Positions 6,775 through 15,635 of a DNA stretch of 37,478 nt are shown here, piece by piece. This DNA is from RGIG1995 sp045645205 (GTDB lineage Bacteria; Bacillota; Clostridia; Oscillospirales; CAG-272): positions 1 through 37,478 of the forward strand of contig JAZRIJ010000006.1 of NCBI GenBank assembly GCA_045645205.1. The letters run 5' to 3'. The notes below the pieces were generated by a model. That model had not been told where the DNA came from. It saw nothing but the letters and a program-made list of their open reading frames with translations, and did no database searches. Each line of letters starts with the position of its first letter. The first letter of the stretch is position 1. A program made the position numbers and the translations under genes.

Positions 6775-7668
6775 TTGAAAAAAATAAAGGAAGAAAAAAT
6801 GTATAATATTATGTTTCCGGTATGGCTGTTGTTTTTATTTCCTATTACTTGGCTTTTGGTTATACCTGTAAATTTTGCTTTTGACAGTCTTATATTATTT
6901 ATGGGAATGTTGTGTGTGCATATAGAAGACAAGCTGTTATTTTATAAAAAGACAATAATTTGGGTGTTTTTATTTGGATTTATAGCTGATATACTTGGTG
7001 GCATTTTACTTTTGCTAACTCAATTTTTAGGTGAAGACGGTTTCTTTTACGAATATATAACAGCTCCTATAGCGCAGAACCCTTTCGATAATATTTACTC
7101 TTTGATTTATACGGTTATTGCAGTTATTGTTTCAGGGGGGCTTATATATATTTTCAATAGATTTATTTCTTTTCATAAATGTCAAAATAAGCGAATAAAA
7201 AGGGTTATTTCACTTATACTTGCATTTTTTACAGCTCCCTATTTCTTTTTGATTCCAACTGCTGGTGTCTACGGCGGACAGACTGAAAGCTTTACAAATC
7301 ATATAGTATGGGATACGTATATAAATGCAGAATTTTATCTTGCCGAGGATCCTGAAACCGATATTTTGTCTGTTAATAATGGAGAGCATTACAATTATGT
7401 TCTTGTATCAAGCTTGCGCGATGGTATCAACACAGCAGACAAAACTGAAAAAAAAGATTTAGGTGACTGGGATTACAGGGTTGTTTTCTATAAGAGCGGT
7501 GTAAACAGCAATAAGCTTGAGGATATATTTATTTATAAGAAAGGCGGAAATCTGTATTTTGTTTGGAAAGACACGGTTTATATAATTAGTCAATCCTGCA
7601 AGGAAGAAATAATAAAGGAGATAGACGAGGTGTTAAATGCTCCGAATGATGACGAGGAAGCTGTTTGA
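6775..7668 (+). CDS. Membrane protein of unknown function
   Basis: About 297 residues. The N-terminal half has four likely membrane segments (near residues 14-30, 34-48, 61-82 and 104-128), followed by a basic loop and a further hydrophobic stretch near 144-165. The C-terminal half is soluble and probably outside the membrane, with no recognised domain. TTG at 6775 has the better ribosome binding site (AAGGAG at 6761-6766, 8 bases away); ATG at 6799 with AAGGAAG is a reasonable alternative and would shorten the protein by 8 residues. The stop codon overlaps the next gene's ATG (TGATG), so the two are translationally coupled. I do not recognise the family. Confidence 0.7.
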   Translation: MKKIKEEKMYNIMFPVWLLFLFPITWLLVIPVNFAFDSLILFMGMLCVHIEDKLLFYKKTIIWVFLFGFIADILGGILLLLTQFLGEDGFFYEYITAPIAQNPFDNIYSLIYTVIAVIVSGGLIYIFNRFISFHKCQNKRIKRVISLILAFFTAPYFFLIPTAGVYGGQTESFTNHIVWDTYINAEFYLAEDPETDILSVNNGEHYNYVLVSSLRDGINTADKTEKKDLGDWDYRVVFYKSGVNSNKLEDIFIYKKGGNLYFVWKDTVYIISQSCKEEIIKEIDEVLNAPNDDEEAV

Positions 7669-8237
7669 TGGAGACTTTTTTGCAATTGGTTATTCATGAG
7701 ATTGAAAAAATATATGCTAAAAAACAATGTGTTGTCGTAGCAATTGACGGAAGATGCGCTGCAGGTAAGACGACATTTGCAGATTTATTAAAAGATAATC
7801 TTGACTGTAACATTTTTCGTATGGATGATTTTTTTCTTCGTCCCGAACAGAGAACACTTGACAGGCTTTCTTCGCCGGGAGGAAATGTTGACAGAGAAAG
7901 ATTTTTAAAAGAGGTATTAGTGCCTCTGTCAGAAAATAAGGATGTTGTGTATTCTCCGTTTGATTGTCATACTCAAATGCTGCTTGAACAAATAAAAGTG
8001 CCTTATAAACCTGTAAATATTATAGAAGGCTCATATTCCTGTCATCCTGAGCTATACGGTTATTACGATTTACATATCTTTCTTGATATTTCATATGATA
8101 AGCAGATCGAAGCGATTGCTGTTCGTAATGGTAAATTGGAAATAAATAAATTTAAGGATACTTGGATACCTCTTGAAGAAAAATATTTTAAGCATTTTGG
8201 CATAAAGAATATTTGCGAACTGTATTATAACAATTAA
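7668..8237 (+). CDS. Uridine-kinase-like P-loop NTPase
   Basis: A 189-residue kinase-like protein. The Walker A motif GRCAAGKT is at 28-35, followed by MDDFF near 52-56 and SPGGNVD, a pattern of the uridine kinase / phosphoribulokinase-like group where the acidic pair after the second strand contacts substrate or metal. A later segment IFLDISYDKQIEAIAVRN resembles the lid region. It is close to the usual length of the group (about 190-210 residues). The nucleoside or other small substrate cannot be told from sequence. ATG at 7668 overlaps the previous stop by one base, with GAGGAAG at 7653-7659 as the ribosome binding site; a TTG one codon earlier is less likely. Confidence 0.75.
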   Translation: METFLQLVIHEIEKIYAKKQCVVVAIDGRCAAGKTTFADLLKDNLDCNIFRMDDFFLRPEQRTLDRLSSPGGNVDRERFLKEVLVPLSENKDVVYSPFDCHTQMLLEQIKVPYKPVNIIEGSYSCHPELYGYYDLHIFLDISYDKQIEAIAVRNGKLEINKFKDTWIPLEEKYFKHFGIKNICELYYNN

Positions 8238-8242
8238 AAAAT

Positions 8243-8285
8243 ACTGTCTGTTTTTGTAAAAATAAAAAGCAGACAGTTTTTTTTA
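8243..8285. terminator. Bidirectional terminator between kinase-like gene and malQ
   Basis: ACTGTCTG (8243-8250) pairs with CAGACAGT (8270-8277) and A/T-rich runs extend the stem. A T-run follows on the plus strand and an A-run precedes it, so it can serve both converging genes. It overlaps the last codon of malQ. Confidence 0.75.
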
Positions 8286-9713
8286 TCTTGCATAAAGATT
8301 ATTAAGGTGTTTATATTTTTCGGTATCAATGGAGTCAAGCTGTTCTTTTGTTATTCTGTAGCCCCAATTACCGTTTGGTTTACCTGGTGTATTAAGTCTT
8401 GTATCTGCGCCGTAACCTAAAATATCCTGTATAGGCATAATAAGTAGGTTTGCGCAGCTCATATACATTGTTCTTATTATTGTGTCATAACATTTATTCC
8501 AATCCGACTCCCCAAACCCGACATAATCCAACATATACTTTCGTGTATAATTATCAAGCTCACATATAAATCCCAAAAGAGTGTTATTGTCATGAGTTCC
8601 TGTGTATGCAACAAGATTGTGTATATAGTTGTGAGGCAGGTGTGGGTTTTTTGTGTTTCCGTCAAAACCAAATTGAAATACTGACATACCGGGAAAGCCA
8701 CTATATTCAAGCAACGAATTAACTTTTAAATCAATATGACCCAAATTCTCAGCTATAATAAGTCTGTCTTTTGCGGCTTCTTTTATTATGTCAATCATAT
8801 CATTTCTTGGACCTGCAACCCATTTACCTAATTTGGCACTTTTTGCATTGGCAGGAATTGACCAGTATTCAGAAAGCGCTCTGAAGTGGTCAATTCTTAC
8901 TCCGTCAAAAAGTGTAAGCATATATGATAACCTGTTTTTCCACCAACTGTATCCATTTTTTTTCATTATATCCCAGTTATAAATTGGGTTGCCCCAAAGC
9001 TGTCCTTCTTCAGAAAAATAATCGGGGGGCACACCCGCAACACAGCGAGGTTTATTGTTTTCATCCAGCAAAAACTGTTCTTTGTTGTTTCTGACATCGC
9101 AGCTGTCGTATGAAACATAAAAAGGCAGGTCTCCTATGAGCTTTATTCCGTTTTGGTTGGCGTATTGATGTATCTTCTCCCATTGTGTATGAAATTCATA
9201 CTGTATAAACTGCCAAGCGAAAATGGTGTCACTGTCAGGAAATGTGTCTGTCCAGTCGAGCCAAGGAAGATTGTCATTTTTATCTTTCAATGCCATAAAT
9301 TCACAACAGTCTCCAATAGTGCGGTTTTTCTCAATAAAAGTGTAAATATCCGATCTGTCTGTAACCCTTGACGAAGCTTTTTTTAGGAGCTCAAATCTCT
9401 CTGTTTTCATTCTTTCAAATTCGCATACATACGGTGTATGCTGTTTTTGCTGTTCAAGCTCTGTTTTTGTCAAGAGTCCTTTTTCATAAAGTATATCAAG
9501 GTCAACAAAATTAATATTTCCACCTATAGAGGAATAGGACATATATGGGGAATTATGTTCATCTGTTATGCAAAACGGAAGTACTTGCCAGTATGAAAAA
9601 CCGCATTTTTTAAGAAAATCTATAAACTCAATTGCACTGTTTCCGAAACTTCCGCAGGAATAATTTCCGTGTAAGGAGGATATGTGCATAAGTATACCGA
9701 CTGCTCTGTTCAT
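8283..9713 (-). CDS. malQ: 4-alpha-glucanotransferase (amylomaltase)
   Basis: A 476-residue GH77 enzyme that transfers alpha-1,4-glucan segments between maltodextrins, acting in the cytosol on glycogen breakdown products. Visible: N-terminal GILMHISSLHG and GSFG, nucleophile in GVRIDHFRAL (Asp275), acid/base in IIAENLGHI (Glu322) and the transition-state Asp in TGTHDNNT (Asp375). Length fits the compact bacterial class (about 480-500 residues). Start ATG is preceded by GAGGTG on the minus strand. It is divergent from glgB, sharing a 188-base intergenic region, so the degradative transferase and the synthesis operon may be co-regulated. Confidence 0.95.
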   Translation of the reverse strand: MNRAVGILMHISSLHGNYSCGSFGNSAIEFIDFLKKCGFSYWQVLPFCITDEHNSPYMSYSSIGGNINFVDLDILYEKGLLTKTELEQQKQHTPYVCEFERMKTERFELLKKASSRVTDRSDIYTFIEKNRTIGDCCEFMALKDKNDNLPWLDWTDTFPDSDTIFAWQFIQYEFHTQWEKIHQYANQNGIKLIGDLPFYVSYDSCDVRNNKEQFLLDENNKPRCVAGVPPDYFSEEGQLWGNPIYNWDIMKKNGYSWWKNRLSYMLTLFDGVRIDHFRALSEYWSIPANAKSAKLGKWVAGPRNDMIDIIKEAAKDRLIIAENLGHIDLKVNSLLEYSGFPGMSVFQFGFDGNTKNPHLPHNYIHNLVAYTGTHDNNTLLGFICELDNYTRKYMLDYVGFGESDWNKCYDTIIRTMYMSCANLLIMPIQDILGYGADTRLNTPGKPNGNWGYRITKEQLDSIDTEKYKHLNNLYAR

Positions 9714-9901
9714 TAACTCAACACCTCACATAATATATTAATACAAAAGCAAAAAATAATCAATATTTTTTATAACGGGAATTAGATGAAAAAAAGGTAA
9801 TTTATTAAATAATTAACAGATATTAAATTACATGATTTAATATAATTTAAATAACAATAAAAAATGAGAACAGTTTTCTTTTTAAATATTTTGGAGGAAC
9901 T

Positions 9902-11791
9902 ATGACAAACAATTTATTTGAAAGTATGGAAGCATTTTACAAAGGGGAAAGTGATAACGCATATTTATTTATGGGCTGTCATCCGTCAGTAAAAGACAAT
10001 AAAGAGGGATATTTATTCAGAGTATGGGCACCGTGTGCTTTAAGCGTCAGTGTGATAGGTGATTTTAATTTTTGGAACACTGAGGATTTAAAAATGACAA
10101 AAAATATGCACGGTGTCTGGGAGGTTTTTTCTGAGTATGCAAAGGAAGGTAATAAATATAAATATTATGTTGAAAAATGTAACGGCGGATATGAATATAA
10201 GAGTGATCCTTATTCATTTAAATTTGCAAACCTTCCGGATACATCAAGTGTAATATATGATTATTCAAGTTATAAATGGAAAGATGAAAAATACAGGAAA
10301 AAACAAAGAGATAAAAGCATACTTGAAAGTCCCGTTAATATATATGAGGTACATCTTGGTTCGTGGAGGCTCAAGGCTGACGGTTCATATTATACATATT
10401 CCGAAATCGCCGAGCTGCTCATACCTTATGTCAAAAAAATGGGATATACCCATATTGAGCTTATGCCGATAACCGAGTACCCCTTTGACCCGTCTTGGGG
10501 TTATCAGGTTACGGGATATTATGCGCCCACATTCAGATATGGCGAACCATATCAGTTTATGGAATTAGTCGATAAGTGTCATCAAGCGGGAATTGGAATT
10601 ATACTTGATTGGGTACCTGCTCATTTTCCGAAGGACAGTTACGGATTGTATGAATTTGACGGCACATACTGCTATGAGGTTTGTGATCCTTTCATGAATG
10701 AGCATCCCGATTGGAATACAAGAATATTCGACTATTCGAGAAATGAAGTCAGATCATTTCTTATATCCAGTGCGTTATTTTGGATAAGAGAATATCATAT
10801 AGACGGAATAAGGGTCGATGCCGTAGCATCAATGTTATATCTTGATTATGGTAGAGAAAAATATACGCCTAACAGATACGGAGGAAATTATAATCTTGAT
10901 GCGATAGATTTTTTTCGAAGACTAAACGAACATGCGTTTAAGGCAAATCCTTCCGTTCTTATGATAGCTGAGGAATCTACGGCATTTCCTATGATAACCA
11001 AGCCTCCGTATGACGGCGGACTGGGATTTAATTTCAAATGGAATATGGGGTGGATGAATGATATGCTGTCGTATATGTCAACAGACCCGTTGTTTAGAAA
11101 GGGCTGCCACAGCGATTTGACGTTCTCCCTTACCTACGCTTTTTCCGAAAACTTTATTTTACCACTGTCTCACGACGAGATTGTACACGGCAAAAGATCA
11201 ATGATTGAAAAAATGCCCGGAGATTATGAATTAAAATTTGATAATCTTCGCACTTTTTATGCATATATGATAGCTCATCCCGGAAAGAAACTGTCATTTA
11301 TGGGAAATGAATTCGGACAATTTATTGAGTGGGATTTCAAAAAACAGCTTGACTGGTTTTTGCTTGATTATGATACGCATAGCAAGCTTCACAGAACCGT
11401 TAAGGAATTGAACAAATTTTATCTTGAAAATTCTGCATTTTGGGAAAATGACGGAGACTGGGACGGTTTTAAGTGGATCTCAGCCGATGACAGTTCACAA
11501 AGTGTAGTAGCTTTCAGACGTATAAACAAGAGGAATGAAGAGATTATTTGTGTATTTAATTTTTGCCCCGTAACAAGAAAGAAATATAGATTAGGTCTTC
11601 CTGTGACCGGGAAATATGTTCCCGTATTCTCAACAGACAGGTCAAAATACGGCGGACATTCTGTCAGACTAAAATCTGTTATAGGCAAAAAGATTCCTAT
11701 GCATGGGTATGAATATTCGGGCGAGTTTACTATACCTGCCTTATCGGCAGTATACTATAAAAAAGAAAAAAACAGTTTGGAGGGAATATAA
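9902..11791 (+). CDS. glgB: 1,4-alpha-glucan branching enzyme
   Basis: A 629-residue GH13 branching enzyme that makes alpha-1,6 branches in glycogen. An N-terminal CBM48-like domain (about 30-120, with VWAPCALSVSVIGDFNFW) is followed by the catalytic barrel. Nucleophile Asp306 is in GIRVDAV, acid/base Glu357 in MIAEES, and the third acid Asp425 in LSHDEIVHGK. The E. coli enzyme is about 100 residues longer because of an extra N-terminal domain, which this one lacks, as in many Firmicutes. ATG 9902 follows TTGGAGGAAC, a strong site. It is the first gene of the glg run. An AT-rich TATAAT at 9841-9846 could be a -10, but no good -35 stands 17 bases before it. Confidence 0.95.
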   Translation: MTNNLFESMEAFYKGESDNAYLFMGCHPSVKDNKEGYLFRVWAPCALSVSVIGDFNFWNTEDLKMTKNMHGVWEVFSEYAKEGNKYKYYVEKCNGGYEYKSDPYSFKFANLPDTSSVIYDYSSYKWKDEKYRKKQRDKSILESPVNIYEVHLGSWRLKADGSYYTYSEIAELLIPYVKKMGYTHIELMPITEYPFDPSWGYQVTGYYAPTFRYGEPYQFMELVDKCHQAGIGIILDWVPAHFPKDSYGLYEFDGTYCYEVCDPFMNEHPDWNTRIFDYSRNEVRSFLISSALFWIREYHIDGIRVDAVASMLYLDYGREKYTPNRYGGNYNLDAIDFFRRLNEHAFKANPSVLMIAEESTAFPMITKPPYDGGLGFNFKWNMGWMNDMLSYMSTDPLFRKGCHSDLTFSLTYAFSENFILPLSHDEIVHGKRSMIEKMPGDYELKFDNLRTFYAYMIAHPGKKLSFMGNEFGQFIEWDFKKQLDWFLLDYDTHSKLHRTVKELNKFYLENSAFWENDGDWDGFKWISADDSSQSVVAFRRINKRNEEIICVFNFCPVTRKKYRLGLPVTGKYVPVFSTDRSKYGGHSVRLKSVIGKKIPMHGYEYSGEFTIPALSAVYYKKEKNSLEGI

Positions 11792-12982
11792 ATGTTATTT
11801 CGAAAAAAAGAATGTGTTGCAATGATCTTGGCAGGCGGTCAGGGAAGTAGACTTATGGTTTTGACCGAAAATACGGCAAAGCCTGCTGTCCCTTTCGGAG
11901 GTAAATACAGGCTGATCGACTTTCCGCTGTCAAACTGTGTTAATTCGGGAATTGACACAGTAGGTATACTGACACAGTATCAACCGCTCCAACTTAATGA
12001 GTATATCGGAAACGGTATGCCCTGGGGACTAAACAGCACTAACGGAGGTATTCATGTGTTGTCTCCTTACTCGAAGAGCGAAAGTTCGGAATGGTATAAG
12101 GGTACGGCAAATGCTATATTTCAAAATATTTCTTTTCTTGAAAGATACGATCCTGCAAATGTGCTGATTCTTTCAGGAGACCATATTTATAAAATGGACT
12201 ATTCGGAAATGCTACGCGCGCATGTTAAGAAAAAGGCAGACTGTACTATAGCTGTGCTTGATGTGCCGATTGAGGAGGCAAACCGTTTTGGAATTATGAA
12301 TGCAAAGAATGACGGAAGGATTATTGAATTCGAGGAAAAGCCGAAGCATCCCAAAAGCACAAAGGCATCTATGGGTATATATATTTTTAAATGGAATGTA
12401 CTCAAGAAATATCTTATTGCCGACAATGAAGATCCCGAGTCAAGCAATGACTTCGGTAAAAATATTATACCGAAGCTTATTGAAGACCAATACAAGCTTT
12501 TTGCATATTCCTTTGATGGTTACTGGAAAGATGTCGGAACAATTGACAGTCTTTGGCAGTCAAATATGGATATACTTGGAAATGATCCAAAATTTGACCT
12601 GTTTGATGGAGAAAACAAGATATATTCCAGAAACTATGCACACACCTCGACATATATATCAAAGGGAGCTAAAATTGTTAACTCATATATTGCCGAGGGT
12701 AGTACGATTTATGGAAATGTATATAATTCGGTTATTTCCACGGGATGCACCGTAGGAAAAAATGCAGAGATTTCAAACGCTTTTGTAATGCCGAATTCGC
12801 AGATTGGAAGAAATTCTGTTATTAAGTATGCAATAATCGGTGAGGATTCCGTTATAAACGCAAATGCAAGGATAGGAGACGTTCCGGAGTTTTACGAAAA
12901 GAGCAAGTGGGGTATTGCGGTTGTTGGTAAGGATAAAGTAGTTTACCAGAATAAAATTCTTTTGCCGAAGGAAATATTTTGA
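11792..12982 (+). CDS. glgC: Glucose-1-phosphate adenylyltransferase, catalytic subunit
   Basis: A 396-residue ADP-glucose pyrophosphorylase: glucose-1-phosphate plus ATP gives ADP-glucose and pyrophosphate, the committed step of glycogen synthesis. The nucleotidyltransferase signature AGGQGSRL with the following FGGKYRLIDFPLSNC is intact, as are SGDHIYKMDY (catalytic Asp) and FEEKP (Glu near glucose-1-phosphate). The C-terminal part (about 280-380) is a left-handed beta-helix of hexapeptide type. ATG immediately follows the glgB stop, with TTTGGAGGG as the ribosome binding site inside glgB. It should pair with the GlgD protein encoded next. Confidence 0.95.
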   Translation: MLFRKKECVAMILAGGQGSRLMVLTENTAKPAVPFGGKYRLIDFPLSNCVNSGIDTVGILTQYQPLQLNEYIGNGMPWGLNSTNGGIHVLSPYSKSESSEWYKGTANAIFQNISFLERYDPANVLILSGDHIYKMDYSEMLRAHVKKKADCTIAVLDVPIEEANRFGIMNAKNDGRIIEFEEKPKHPKSTKASMGIYIFKWNVLKKYLIADNEDPESSNDFGKNIIPKLIEDQYKLFAYSFDGYWKDVGTIDSLWQSNMDILGNDPKFDLFDGENKIYSRNYAHTSTYISKGAKIVNSYIAEGSTIYGNVYNSVISTGCTVGKNAEISNAFVMPNSQIGRNSVIKYAIIGEDSVINANARIGDVPEFYEKSKWGIAVVGKDKVVYQNKILLPKEIF

Positions 12983-13027
12983 CTTTAATAAGCAAGAAAA
13001 TAATTGAACAGAGAGGTAGATTTTGCC

Positions 13028-14140
13028 ATGAAAGCAATGGGTATTATTTTTTCGAATATATATGACAGCACACTGGGCGAACTCACAAACCATAGAACTG
13101 TAGCGTCTCTGCCTTTTGGAGGCAGATACAGGCAGATAGATTTTGTACTGTCCAATATGTCTAATTCAAGCATATACAAGGTAGGTCTTATAACAAAATA
13201 TAACTACCGCTCGCTTATGGACCATTTAGGCTCCGCGGCAGACTGGGATCTGAGAAGAAAAAATGAGGGACTGGTGATACTCCCGCCTTTTGCAAGCGGA
13301 CATACGGGGGTATACAAAGGGAAGCTTGAAGCGCTGTATTCTTCAGTATCATTTATTGATAATTCTGCTTATGACTATGTTGTGGTATCCGACTCAACAG
13401 TGCTTTGTAATATTGATTTCAGACCCGCTATTGAAAATCATATAAAGACCGGAGCTGACGTTACGGTAATTTCAAACCGTGAATATGATGACAACAAAAA
13501 AAAGCATCCTTTGATAGTTTATGCAGATAAAAAGGGGAGGGCACAGTCTCTGTTGCTTGATTCTCCTTCTGATGAAAACGCATTTGTCGGTATGGGCATG
13601 TTTATAATAAAGAGACAATTACTTGTTGACGCTCTGAATGATTCACACTCTAAAGGTTATGTACACTTTGAAAAAGATTATTTACAGAGATATTTCAATG
13701 ACGGCAGACTAAAGGTTTCGGTTTATGAATTTAAAGGAATTGTTTTGAGAAACGAAAATATAAAGAGCTATTATGCAAACAATATGGCACTTTTATATGA
13801 AAAAACAAGAACAGGTCTTTTTTCCAAAAATCCTATTTATACAAAAGTAAGAGACGAAATGCCCTCATATTACAGTGAAAGCTCTGTTGTGGCAAACAGT
13901 CTGCTTGCAGACGGCTGCAAGCTTTACGGGAGTGTAACTGACAGTATTTTGTTCCGTAATGTAACAGTAAGTGAAGGAGCAGTTATGAATGGTTGTATAG
14001 TAATGCAGGGAACAATGATAGGCAAAAATGCAAAGCTGGAATGTGTTATTCTCGACAAGAACGTAACAGTAACTGAGGGAGCTGAGCTGAAAGGCACACC
14101 CGATCATCCTGTCATAATCAAAAAAGGAGAGACAGTATGA
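13028..14140 (+). CDS. glgD: GlgD, non-catalytic ADP-glucose pyrophosphorylase subunit
   Basis: A 370-residue GlgC paralogue. It keeps the fold (FGGRYRQIDFVLSNMSNSS and a C-terminal beta-helix) but has lost the GGxGxRL nucleotide-binding loop: the aligned start is AMGIIFSNIYDSTLGEL. The SGDHIYKMDY motif is replaced by SDSTVLCNIDF, so the catalytic Asp is not conserved. In Firmicutes GlgD is known to form a more active heteromer with GlgC; a regulatory or structural role is therefore expected. ATG 13028 is chosen over TTG 13004 because GAGAGGTAG lies ahead of it and family members begin with this MKAMGI-type start. The stop overlaps glgA's ATG (ATGA). Confidence 0.93.
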   Translation: MKAMGIIFSNIYDSTLGELTNHRTVASLPFGGRYRQIDFVLSNMSNSSIYKVGLITKYNYRSLMDHLGSAADWDLRRKNEGLVILPPFASGHTGVYKGKLEALYSSVSFIDNSAYDYVVVSDSTVLCNIDFRPAIENHIKTGADVTVISNREYDDNKKKHPLIVYADKKGRAQSLLLDSPSDENAFVGMGMFIIKRQLLVDALNDSHSKGYVHFEKDYLQRYFNDGRLKVSVYEFKGIVLRNENIKSYYANNMALLYEKTRTGLFSKNPIYTKVRDEMPSYYSESSVVANSLLADGCKLYGSVTDSILFRNVTVSEGAVMNGCIVMQGTMIGKNAKLECVILDKNVTVTEGAELKGTPDHPVIIKKGETV

Positions 14141-15567
14141 AGATAGTCTTTACAGCAAGTGAAGCTGCACCGTTTATAAAAACAGGAGGCCTTGGGGACG
14201 TTGCTGAGGCGCTTCCTGCTGCTTTGTCAAAAATCAAGGGAAATGAGGTTATTCTTTTTTTACCGTATTACAGTGTAGTGAAAAATAACCCCAATATAGA
14301 AACATCATTTATAACAAGCTTTGCCGTTGATCTTTCCTGGCGCAAACAACATGCTGGAGTTTTTAAATACAAGAGCAGAAGAAAAAAGCTCAGTGTATAC
14401 TTTATAGACAACGAGTATTATTTCAAAAGGGACTCTGTATATGGTCAACATGATGACGGGGAGAGATTTGCGTTCTTTTCAAAAGCAATATTAGAAACTC
14501 TTGTCAAACTTAACATAAAACCAAATATTATTCATTGCAATGACTGGCAGACCGCACTTATCCCCATACTTCTTCACGCTTTTTATCATGACAGTTTAGG
14601 AAGTGCCAAAACCGTATTTACTATTCATAATATTGAATACCAAGGATGGTGTGACCCTTACTTTTTAAAGGATACACTGGGACTTGATGAAAGCTACAGA
14701 GACAAGCTTACTTATAAGGATTCAATAAATTTTATGAAAGGTGCGATTTTAAGTGTTGATGCTTTGACTACTGTTTCAAAAAACTATGCGCAGGAAATAA
14801 AATATCCATATTATGCCCATGGACTTTCTCCCATAATTGAGGAGCATTCATTTAAGCTTGAAGGAGTTGTAAACGGTATCAACCTTGATACCAATAATCC
14901 TGAGACCGATGCTGCACTGGTATGTAATTACGGTAAGAAAGATTATAAAAAAGGTAAAAAATTAAACAAGACTGAGCTTCAGGCGAAACTGGGACTTGTA
15001 GTAAGAGATGACGTTCCATTGATAGGAATGGTATCGAGAATTGTTTCTCATAAGGGATTTGAACTTGTATGTGATATAGCAAGTGAGCTTATGAAGTGGG
15101 ATGTCCAGCTTGTTATTCTTGGAACGGGAGACTATTTTTTTGAGAATATTTTGCAGAATATAGCCAATTCTAATAAAGAGAAGTTTTCACTTAATCTTTG
15201 TTTTGATTCTGTCCTTGCATCACAGATTTACGCATCTTCGGATATATACCTTATGCCGTCAAAAAGTGAGCCATGCGGACTTTCACAGCTTATAGCAATG
15301 AGATACGGAGCGGTTCCTGTAGTTAATGCAACAGGTGGCTTAAAAGATACAGTTATCCAATTTGATGGTGAATACAGCGGAACCGGCTTTAATTTCCAGA
15401 CTTTTAACAGAGACGATCTGCTTGATGCATTGCGTCGCTGTCTGGAAGTCTACGGCGGAAATAAGAAGGCCTGGGATATAATAGTAAATAATGCTATGAA
15501 CTTTGACTCATCCTGGGAAAGACCTGCGTGTGAATATATGGATATTTATAACAAATGTCTAATTTAA
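14137..15567 (+). CDS. glgA: Glycogen synthase (ADP-glucose type)
   Basis: A 476-residue GT5 glycosyltransferase that extends alpha-1,4-glucan chains from ADP-glucose. The N-terminal KTGGLGDV loop (Lys15 onwards) binds ADP-glucose. HCNDWQTALIP and TIHNIEYQG follow in the first Rossmann domain. The second domain has GMVSRIVSHKGFELV, LGTGD, and the catalytic-region Glu in SKSEPCGLSQL, followed by the TGGLKDTV loop. Length matches bacterial GlgA (about 475-490). ATG overlaps the glgD stop by four bases, with AAAAGGAGAG as the ribosome binding site, so synthesis of GlgD and GlgA is translationally coupled. Confidence 0.95.
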   Translation: MKIVFTASEAAPFIKTGGLGDVAEALPAALSKIKGNEVILFLPYYSVVKNNPNIETSFITSFAVDLSWRKQHAGVFKYKSRRKKLSVYFIDNEYYFKRDSVYGQHDDGERFAFFSKAILETLVKLNIKPNIIHCNDWQTALIPILLHAFYHDSLGSAKTVFTIHNIEYQGWCDPYFLKDTLGLDESYRDKLTYKDSINFMKGAILSVDALTTVSKNYAQEIKYPYYAHGLSPIIEEHSFKLEGVVNGINLDTNNPETDAALVCNYGKKDYKKGKKLNKTELQAKLGLVVRDDVPLIGMVSRIVSHKGFELVCDIASELMKWDVQLVILGTGDYFFENILQNIANSNKEKFSLNLCFDSVLASQIYASSDIYLMPSKSEPCGLSQLIAMRYGAVPVVNATGGLKDTVIQFDGEYSGTGFNFQTFNRDDLLDALRRCLEVYGGNKKAWDIIVNNAMNFDSSWERPACEYMDIYNKCLI

Positions 15568-15590
15568 CATATAATAAAATAGAAATATAT

Positions 15591-15607
15591 CTGAAAGTTA
15601 GTTTCAG
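15591..15607 (+). other. Small hairpin between glgA and glgP
   Basis: CTGAAA-gttag-TTTCAG forms a 6-base-pair perfect stem in the 68-base gap, followed only by TTTG. It is too weak for a confident terminator; it could tune processing or stability between the synthetic and degradative halves of the operon. Confidence 0.35.
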
Positions 15608-15635
15608 TTTGAAGTACCAAAGGAGTATTTGACCA

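Noticed and set aside
9714..9901. Clear promoter for glgB or malQ
   Set aside because: TATAAT at 9841-9846 lacks a -35 at the right distance (TTAACA is 22 bases away), and the region is so AT-rich that hexamer matches are not informative.
13865..14107. Long antisense frames inside glg, pfl and add genes
   Set aside because: They have no ribosome binding sites, their products are rich in Cys, His, Ile and Leu as expected of shadow frames, and they lie wholly opposite well-supported genes.
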